From Cichorium intybus (Eukaryota > Streptophyta > Magnoliopsida > Asterales > Asteraceae), in assembly GCA_023525715.1 (NCBI GenBank), contig JAKNSD010000077.1, forward strand, positions 248,001-312,000: a DNA stretch of 64,000 nucleotides, read 5' to 3'. Position numbers and translations under genes: made by a program. The notes beneath the pieces are model-generated. The model worked only from the letters and a program-made list of their open reading frames with translations. It had not been told where the DNA came from and ran no database searches. Shown here in pieces: positions 56,368 through 64,000 of the stretch (position 1 is its first letter; each line of letters opens with the position of its first letter).

Positions 56368-57345
56368 CGACACGTCGCAGTCGTCGATGCGGTCAAAAAT
56401 AGAAGATTTAACCTTACCAGTCCACTAGCTAGTAGTAAGTAAGGGTCGAACCGTGGAGTCAGTGGTCGACACTCTGTGTCACAACTTGACCAATCTATAG
56501 GGTCACTCTATAGATGGTTTCCGTTCATACACTTATATACCCAAAAATATTCGAAAATGTGAAAAACGAACTACTGATCTAAACTTAAAACCGAATCACA
56601 CTCATTCAAAATAATCTAGTCTGATCTTGAGATCCACTCAGAAATCAAAAGCTAAACAATGCAAACAATCAAATCCAACGACAACGATCATAGAAACCGA
56701 AATCATAAACAAACATGAAATAACTTCAAACCAAACTTGCATTAAAATAAAAACCCTAAATCAGAGTTGAATGCTTCTGAAAACAGGAATGAAATCCAAT
56801 CCACGTGGTCAACGGTGTTCTACAATCCAGAACCCTTGATCACACGTACTAACAAAAACCGAAAACTAAATGAAATAATAACGAAACTAACCAAACTACC
56901 AACTACGAATCACTAAGCTACGAATTCTGAGTCAAAGATGTCTGAGTTCCACTAAAAGGTCGGATATTTGCTCCAGAATCACGAACCGGTACCCTCTATT
57001 TATAGTTGCAGATTTTTCTTTCACGCGTCGCGGTATAGGCTTATATGCAGCGCGCCTTATCTCGAATTCTCGTTTCTTCGCATTTTGAATTTAAATCCTC
57101 ACCCGGTGTCACAGATCACCACATCCCGTCACTCCTCTGAGTACGCGGCGCGTGTGTTACCTCGACCTGAAGTAGCCTTCTTTCCATACTTTGCCAAAAC
57201 TTGTACTTTTTACCATGTATTTTCTACAATTTGCAACAACCACCCTTGACACAAAACGTGAGTAATATCGTATTTTCAGAAGTATAATTTATTCAAAACT
57301 CTGCTCAATAACGTCTATAATAATTGATATTACTCGGTGTTATCA
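56368..57345 (-). repeat. 3' LTR of the second Athila-type element (978 bp)
   Basis: The minus strand starts TGATAACACCGAGTAATATC and ends near CGTGTCG (56368), parallel to the other Athila-type LTRs but clearly diverged. The TATA box is at 56997-57004 (TATTTATA on plus), with ACGCGTCGCGG and GCGGCGCG motifs upstream of it in the element's sense (57024-57155). Confidence 0.8.
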
Positions 57346-58355
57346 AACACCCCACACTTGTGCCTTGCTTGTCCCCAAGCAATTAGAGTTTTTAACAAAT
57401 TCTAACAAAGACCCAAACATGTTTGAATATTTTCAGTTTCAAGTTTATAGTATTCAAGAAGTTAGCAGAAAATGATTTTTGAGAAAAATGACCAAAATAC
57501 CCTTTGGGATTCACGACTTCTAAAGAACTCTTGATTACAAATTTTCAATTCAAAATCGTGCAAAGTTACTCATTCAGATTCTAAAGGCCGTTAAGGAATT
57601 ATCCATGACTTTCGATGTTGTGCGCGTAACGAGCTTTTGAAAACACTATCCTAGACCAGACCATCTTAGGTAGTGAGGTGCATAAATGCCTACGGGCAAC
57701 CCTTTTCGATTCTACCGACTCAAACAACAAAGACCAATGATTGACAATCCCCTCCTGAATCCCAATAATAAGATACTCTAAATCCAGAACTTTCTAACAT
57801 TGTAAACAATCAACTTATTTTAACTCAAAACTAGCATAACAACAATTAAACAATATCTCTTGAAACATATCATAGTGATATAACATTCAAAAACTATTTG
57901 TTTCCAAGTTACAATTTCTTAAAATTTTTGAAAATTTATAAAAATTTAAAAATTAAGACTTTTTATGCAAAAGTTCAAAACTCTTTTCGACCGTCCCACC
58001 CCACACTTTAAACCGTACAACGTACCCGTTGTAAAAAAGAAAAATTCAAAGCAATCGAGAAAATAGTTACCCATTTGAACGGTGAATTGCTTTCCTGTTG
58101 GGTTCATATGTAACAGGGCGATTGTTTGCGTATATTGGTACATTTTTCGGGGAGTTGGGGCACAACAGTGAACACGCCTGGCATAACACAAGTGTAAGGG
58201 TACGGTGACCCCACACTTGCGTTATGCAACTCCATGGTTGATTCCGTCGGTAGCTTGCAACACAACACACTTGAACAAAGATCAAAAGAAATAAAAGAAA
58301 ACAATTAAATGTAAAAGTTTATATACAAAAAATTTCAAAAAGAACCAAAATACTA
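57346..58355 (-). other. Conserved non-coding region and PPT of the second Athila-type element
   Basis: ACCCCACACTT (reverse of AAGTGTGGGGT) occurs at 57349-57359 as the PPT, and again at 57998-58008 and 58208-58218. The stretch at 57550-57730 matches 38215-38385 of the plus-strand element closely. The stretch at 58155-58218 (ACAGTGAACACGCC...GGTGACCCCACAC) matches 37738-37793. No conserved reading frame is shared between the copies. Confidence 0.7.
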
Positions 58356-59614
58356 TCACTCATCATCATGGTGCGTCCCAGATGGACCAGCCTCGTCATG
58401 ATCCATGGTAGGGAAGGGTGGCGGCTCCAAACCGGTCTGGTGAAGGAGTGTCCGTTGGGACTCTGCAATCCATCACACTTGTGCCTCCAGTCTCGTCACC
58501 GTGGCTGTCAAATCTCGCTGTGCTGCCTGGACATCTACAGGCTGCTGCTCTGGCTGTGGTGGTGGCTGGACAGCTGGTGCGACTCTCCTCCTCCTTGTGG
58601 ATCTCTCCACCTACTCCTCAACCTATGGCTCCGCCTCCTAGGCTTTGGGACGTCAGGATGGAATCTTGGATGCAATCTCGTACTCACATTGCCTGCTCGT
58701 GCTTACCACCCCCATCACCTCCAAATATTGTCCTTGAATGAGGGTGGGTGGCTTCGGCCTCATGCCGATCGTGATGTCACCTGTAAAGATGTTGTAGGAC
58801 CGGGCCAGCCTCGTGATATAATCCCCACCGGTTATCGGGCTCCCCTCCTTATTCCCCATGGCCTTGGTTGTCAAAAAGATAGCCAATGTATGAGGCAGGT
58901 TGAGGAACCTGCTCGGTCGGTGAGGACCCACATGTAGAACATGTCCTCTCGCGGCACCTTCTCACTCCCCTTCCGATGTGTAAACATCGAGGAAACGATC
59001 CGGTGCATAATGTGGTGCAGTGGGGAGCGGAACTGGCTCTCCTTGGCCTTCCCCCGCCCCCGTCTCGAACCGGCCATTGGATATCCGTACCCAAATGACC
59101 TCATCTCACTCTCTCTATGGCTGCTGGATCATATAAGCATCCAGGAATGGCTGGAAATGGATGCTCTTTGTCTCTGTCCGGGTATAAATCCCTGTGCGTA
59201 GGGCAAACTCACGCATGGTGCACTACCAACTCTGCCCATCGAGTCTGAATATAATGAGGTGGGCAGTGGGCTCATCGGATCCGGGCTCGTATCGGCAAGT
59301 GGAGAAGAACTCTAGCATGAGCTCTCTGTATGAAATATCGTCCTCCCAGGCCATCAATCTCTCCCAGCCTCGACATGTAAAGTGTGTGCACCCTCAGGGT
59401 GTGTCCAGGTTTCGTGTAGGAATGGTAGCAGCTGATCCCAGAATCCTACCTCTACCAAGAACTCCTAGTCAAAATGCAATACCTGCTGAAGCACTCGTGT
59501 GCTCACAGCTTGCAGTCGTGACCGATATCTGTGCGTTTCCTCCAATGCCTCTAGAAATCTCAGGAAATGATGCTCCAGCACATATGGTACTCTGGCTGGA
59601 CGTGGGTGAGCCAT
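58356..59614 (-). pseudogene. Athila ORF1 family protein (degenerate)
   Basis: The ATG at 59614-59612 starts MAHPRPARVPYVLEHHFL. The frame then breaks several times, but keeps FLHETWTHPEG, SPLHHIMHRIVSSMF, REDMFYMWVLTD, GDYITRLARSYNIFTGD and a C-terminus HDEAGPSGTHHDDE that matches the end of the plus-strand ORF1 (HDHEAGPSRPPGSD). Its length (1259 bp) agrees with the other copy (1215 bp). GC-rich antisense frames across it are shadows. Confidence 0.8.
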
Positions 59615-60328
59615 TTGCGTGAAATGCACAAGAGAACAAAAACTGCAAAATTAGTCCTTTCCGTGGTGTGGCAAAATGAGTCTGCCGCAGCGCATCGTAT
59701 GACTGCCCCTTTCAATCATGATCTTTCACCTATTTTTGTTCCTACCAGCACATGCAAAGGGTTCCTAACTATCCGACTAAGCTTCCAAGGGTGTAAATTT
59801 TGCGAAAATAACACCCAAGAGGTCGGCATTGTGAATTTTCTAAGTTTGCAAAATAACCCTATTTGATCCAAATCTAGCTCTAATTGTATGCATCAAGTTA
59901 ATTGAACTACTTCAGATGGATATACCTCGGTAGTAGAACATTAGTATGCAACGAAAATCACAAAAATGCCAACTGATTAGACCTCTGTTTTGTCCATGGC
60001 GTGTAAGTGTATGTGTGTGTAAGTGAAGGAAGAATTACCGTTTAAAACCTTTTTTCCGAATGAAATCCGGGGCATGGAGGGCATCTACCCACGGCACGCA
60101 CTCTTGTGACAACCCATGCGCGTCAGGTTCTCCCCATTTTCCCGCGTTGCGTACTTAGCTTACTCGCGGCGCGTATCCCTAACTTTTTAATTTTCCTCAC
60201 CTTCTCCTTGATAACCCTCTTTACTCCATAATCAATCGGTATTATGACTTCCATGGTGATGATAATACTGAAATCCTAATTGCTAATGACGCGAAAATCA
60301 GAAAGATCCTAAATTACCTCGAATGGGT
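59615..60328 (-). other. Spacer between the post-pol motif and ORF1, with GC-rich motifs
   Basis: On the minus strand, ACGCGCCGCGAGTAAG and TACGCAACGCGGG (60178-60140) recall the motif pairs of the LTR promoter. The sequence just before ORF1 (AAGGACTAATTTTGCAG, about 59658) resembles the plus-strand element (AAGGACTGATTTTGCAA), but here no long pyrimidine tract abuts the ATG. Confidence 0.5.
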
Positions 60329-60379
60329 TGCCTCCCACCAAGCGCTAAGTTTAACGTCTTTAGCCAGACCGTGCTGCCT

Positions 60380-60625
60380 TCAAACTGTCTTAGGTAAAAG
60401 CTTATCCTTCCCTGGAATGATATCATGGACTATTGTTACCATCAATGTTGTTAGGTGGGTGATACGGTCACTCATTTGGCTTATCAGTTGCTGTTGTGCT
60501 TCCAGAACCTGTGCCACTTTTACTTCACGACATCTTACGCTCTTCGCGATTGCTTGGTTCTTTCTTTCCATCATCTCAATGATATCTGGCAGGTGTGGTT
60601 TCTCTAGGGAATCAGGTGTATGTCC
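60380..60625 (-). pseudogene. Helical linker following the protease
   Basis: The minus-strand frame reads PDSLEKPHLPDIIEMMERKNQAI (written here in part) then EAQQQLISQMSDRITHL, helix-prone and possibly a coiled coil, stopping at 60380. It is in a different frame from the protease and sits just before the GGGAGGCAACCC motif. Function not recognised. Confidence 0.45.
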
Positions 60626-61119
60626 TTTTGCCTTCTAGAGGATGACCACGTCCCCCCTTTTCGTTCTCGCGTCGTGTGTTCCTCTTCTTTTCCTATGGTG
60701 TCTGTCTTCTGCATCATTGGAGGCCTCATTGTCCTGTGAGAGTCCTCATATCTAGGTGAAAGAGAAAGCGGACATCGAAACATATTTAATCTTCTTTTCC
60801 TTGTACCGAACATGATATCCACGTCACCTGTCTTGCAATCCATGATTGCTCCTGCTGTGGCTAGAAATGGTCGTCCTAAAATCAAGGCAGGTGGTGAATC
60901 TTGCTGGCTTTCGTATTCCATTACCAAGAAATCCATTGGATAGAAGAAATCTCCCAATTTCACGATCACATTGGGCAGTTTGCCTCTAGAGACCTTAGTT
61001 GATTGGTCGGCCAATTGCAAAACTGTTATTGCTGGCTCTAACTCCTCATTTTTGTATTGGTCGTATAAGTGACTAGGCAAAACATTCACGCTTGCCCCTA
61101 AACCACCGCCGGCCATCAC
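60604..61119 (-). pseudogene. Athila-type aspartic protease with altered active site
   Basis: The minus strand gives GLGASVNVLPSHLYDQYK, LQLADQSTKVSRGKLPNVIVKLGDFFYPMDFLV and PPALILGRPFLATAGAIMDC, the flap and ILGRPFL motifs of a plant gypsy protease (about residues 5-115). The active-site loop normally reads DLGAS; here the Asp is Gly, so cleavage activity is unlikely. The basic C-terminal tail is not conserved. The frame opens abruptly at the element's truncation point. Confidence 0.8.
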
Positions 61120-61120
61120 C

Positions 61121-62965
61121 TTCCACCACCATCATTCCTCATTTTCAAGTGTTTTTCAAAAAATTTTGGTAAGTTAGCTTCATCTAGCGATTTTAAGACT
61201 TATTACACCACTTTCATCTTTTTTACACACACTAACATCTACGTAAAACCATTAGGTATTAGCGTTGTCCAAGGGTCATTCGAGCTACGAAGCTTAGATC
61301 TTGCTTCGTACCGTAAATCCCGCAAGAACAACCTTGTTTTTAAGTAAAGCACGCATCAAGGGTGAGTTCATACCCCTCATTTTCATCTTTTCCAAAACTT
61401 TTAGGTGGAGAATACAAGTTTATATGCTATATATATAAGTTTATATACACGTTTATATGCTATAAATAACGATTTACACAAGTTTATAAAACTAGTTGTT
61501 GTCTAAAAACGTTTTTGACATGAAATATGTTTAGATCTATGTATTGTGAACATTATGATGTATTATGTTTGTGTAAAAGTTTCAAAACTATAAATATATT
61601 ATGTAAAAATGCTAGATCTTTAATATAAGCGTCACAAAACGAAAACTACTAAAGATTACGTTTTTGTGACCGGAAATACGACTTTTCTAACAAAAATTGT
61701 TATAACCAAGTTATTACACCATTTTTGTGGGAAATATCTTAAAAGATGTTGTTTATAATCATCTAAATAAGTTATTTTGTTTATGTTCGTAAAAATACGT
61801 TTATTACGACGGAATACTAAAAAATGGACTATTATAGGAATACTTTATGGTTGCTCAGATTTTTATAACACTTTGAACAATACAAAAATAATTATATAAA
61901 AGTATATAATTATTATACATTACCACGTTATTATGGGAAATATGATAACGGCAAAAACAATGATTTCTTAACAAATAAACGTAAACGAGTTTATTTATAC
62001 ATACATTTTTGTGAGACGAGTCTTCACAAATAAGTACCTACTATAAGTCCTGAATTTATAACCAGAGTCTCGGTTAGAGAGCGTGATATTTGTGTATAGA
62101 TCTATACGGGACTGGCAACCCCGCACTTGAGCTGTTTGCTACAGCTAGACCGGCAGGTCTGAGGTGACAAATGTCTAACATTCCGACGCCTGAAGAACGT
62201 CGCAGCAGGCATACAAGGTCACAGTATGGTTATAGGGCGTCTCACATGGAAAAAAATTGGATTTTCTTGGAGTACGATACTACCTTTTACAAGGAAAGAG
62301 ATTCCTCATACAAATTTTATGGTATTAAAGCTACATTTTAACAAGTTACACATATAAGTATGGTTTTACTTATACACACAAGTTTTATGGAATTAATACA
62401 ATTTCGTAAGATACAAATACAAGTACGGTTTTACTTGCGCAAATGTTTTATGAAATTAAATCTACAATTACTCTACGAGTAAACATGTATTTACACGAGT
62501 TCATACAAGAATAAAACTACGTAATACTATTTTCAATTATAGAAATACTTATACATTTTCAGTCTTTGGGTTTTAAGACGACGACTCATTTATAAGAAAA
62601 TATTAGATTTTCTGCTTTCAAACACTATCTTTTTACAAGGAAAAAGAATTATGGATTTTCTCATACAAAACTCTTATGAACTCACCAACGAAATGTTGAC
62701 ACTCTTTTAAACTACTTGTATTCTCAGGTAACAATTACTCTGGTCCGACTAACATTTTGAGACGGGATGCGAAGACGTCTCTTTTACTTATTTCGTTATC
62801 ATATTGTAATTGGGTTGAAACAATACTGTTTGAACAATGTAACTTTTCCAATTATAATGTATGATGGTTGTTTATCTACTTATGTTTCAATGTATGCAAT
62901 GGTTGTGATACTATGTCCCGTTCCGCCCTCAGACGATTCCGCCATCGTGGTTTGGGGATGTGACA
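61121..62965 (+). repeat. Gypsy-type 5' LTR (5' edge uncertain)
   Basis: The right edge is firm: GGGGATGTGACA (to 62965) followed by a PBS. The stretch contains AAGGGTGAGTTCATACC (61370), GATCTATACGGGACTGGCAACCCCGCAC (61 kb-62.1 kb, in parts) and similar LTR-style text. The left boundary is not marked by a clear TG end or duplication. Confidence 0.55.
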
Positions 62966-62968
62966 GAT

Positions 62969-62980
62969 TGGTATCAGAGC
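62969..62980 (+). promoter_or_regulatory. Primer-binding site, tRNA-Met type
   Basis: TGGTATCAGAGC starts three bases after the LTR end. Confidence 0.85.
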
Positions 62981-64000
62981 ATTGTTTATAGTGAACTAAG
63001 TATATCAATCCATCTAAGATATACAACTATAAATACAATGAGACTAAAACTCTTCAAAACGTTTCCTACAAGTATACTTTAAATTACAATGATATTTATA
63101 TAAAAATATACGCATACAAACTAAGATAGTATCACAATACAACAATACAAGAACATTAGAATTTAAGTTGAACATTATGTTTAGACTTAGTATAATATGT
63201 TATCAAACCATGGGGAAACGTAGCCTGATCAACTACGTTTGACTAGGGTTTGACCGACATATAACTAAGTGTGAGCATAATGGGCAACAGAGTAAAAACT
63301 CGAGAATCCTACAACACTTAGTAACCACGTCAACACTTAACATAAATATTTAATAGTATTAGTTATTATTAAGAGACACTATTGACAATACTAAGTCGAC
63401 AATAATATCGATATTATCTTGATACATCTTTATCGTCTGCATACCTGACTTATGACTAAGAAAACGGTCCTAATGCCGACAAGGACGACAACAGGAGCTT
63501 CGCGTTAAGGGACAGTTGAGTCGCCATGAGTAAGCACGACTTGAAAACCCGTGATGAGTATTCCCGATATGACTCACAAGGAGACACAGAAGTTTAACCC
63601 ATAGTTGACCGATATATGAGACCTTCCTTTTACGCTACAATTTTAGCCTTAGGATCGTTCCCATCTTGAGCTTAAGACTTAAGCTAGGATATCTCTTGAT
63701 TCTAAACCTCCCTTTTTTGTGAATGCATCCCCGACCATCTTTACTTCGTATATCGTAATGCACAAACCGCTTCCCCTTATGTCAAAAATTTCTAAGTTTT
63801 AGTTTAATGCCCTCAGAAACACGAGTGATATCCTCAAGTGTACCATCCTCTTACGCTTTCCAAATTATTCACATGTTTCTGGAACAATTTCGACCTTACG
63901 CTTTTCTTTCCCATTTCAACTTCGCACCTCGTCGACACATGGGAATTTCCTATAACTTTAGTTATCCTTCGACCCATATCGTTTCATACATTCGTTTGAG
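62981..64000 (+). other. Leader of a gypsy-type element leaving the window
   Basis: No coding frame of note. The position after the PBS makes this the untranslated leader before gag, which would lie right of the window. Confidence 0.5.

Larger units (their letters stand above)
56368..61120 (-). mobile_element. Second Athila-type element, 5'-truncated, without RT/integrase
   Basis: Read on the minus strand: protease (61119-60604), a helical linker, the GGGAGGCAACCC motif (about 60350-60329), a GC-rich motif pair (60178-60140), ORF1 (59614-58356), a conserved non-coding region, the PPT and a 3' LTR (57345-56368). The distance between protease and the post-pol motif is far too short for RT, RNase H and integrase. 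The 5' LTR and gag are missing: at about 61120 the sequence changes to an unrelated LTR on the plus strand. Confidence 0.8.

Noticed and set aside
58368..59866. Plus-strand open frames of 86-189 residues as a host gene cluster
   Set aside because: They are antisense to the decayed ORF1, whose motifs read on the minus strand.

Overview
This window is plant nuclear DNA with almost no host coding sequence. It is a dense nest of LTR retrotransposons, one LINE, several DNA-transposon remnants and long AT microsatellites. A eudicot, probably of the daisy family (Asteraceae), is suggested by the element families: Ty1/copia, Athila-type and chromodomain-type Ty3/gypsy elements whose peptides resemble sequences I know from that family. 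That taxonomic call is inference and no search was run. The only host gene recognised is a decayed ankyrin-repeat/PGG-domain membrane protein gene (about 42980-52088), split by about 7 kb of repeats.

Layout. 1-4671: 3' part of a copia element (+), nearly intact but frameshifted once. 4672-9178: a heavily decayed related copia element (+). 9179-14265: the gag end of an Athila-type element (-), cut by a solo LTR (+, 9249-10372); a PIF/Harbinger-like element with TTA target duplication (12718-13929) sits in its LTR. 14872-16318: another solo LTR with TSD TGAAT. 16837-24516: a large gypsy-type element (-) with long LTRs, tRNA-Met PBS and PPT but no recognisable pol. 24517-27017: copia LTR pieces. 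27018-27256: a palindromic microsatellite. 27264-30640: gypsy gag/protease (-) and copia gag (+) remnants. 31891-42350: an L1-type LINE (+) cut in two by a complete 6.56-kb Athila-type element (33132-39694, TSD AACGT). 42980-52088: the ankyrin/PGG pseudogene, holding a hAT-like MITE, a probable gypsy LTR and a copia deletion derivative (TSD ACTCC). 52447-54790: CACTA-like and promoter-like remnants. 54862-61120: the 3' end of a chromodomain-type gypsy element (-), invaded by a second Athila-type element (-). 61121-64000: LTR, PBS and leader of a gypsy element (+) that leaves the window.

Most interesting signal: two Athila-type elements on opposite strands (33132-39694 and 56368-61120) show no RT, RNase H or integrase in the parts present, yet both keep the Athila 'ORF1' reading frame, a conserved non-coding block before the 3' LTR, and repeated copies of the polypurine-tract-like word AAGTGTGGGGT. 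Ahead of ORF1 in the first element lie a GC-rich motif array like that of the LTR promoter and a strong 3' splice site abutting the ATG. This fits a non-autonomous family that may express ORF1 from its own promoter as a spliced mRNA. The first element also carries an orphan acidic 418-residue ORF where gag-pol should be. No CRISPR, operon, tRNA or rRNA was seen.
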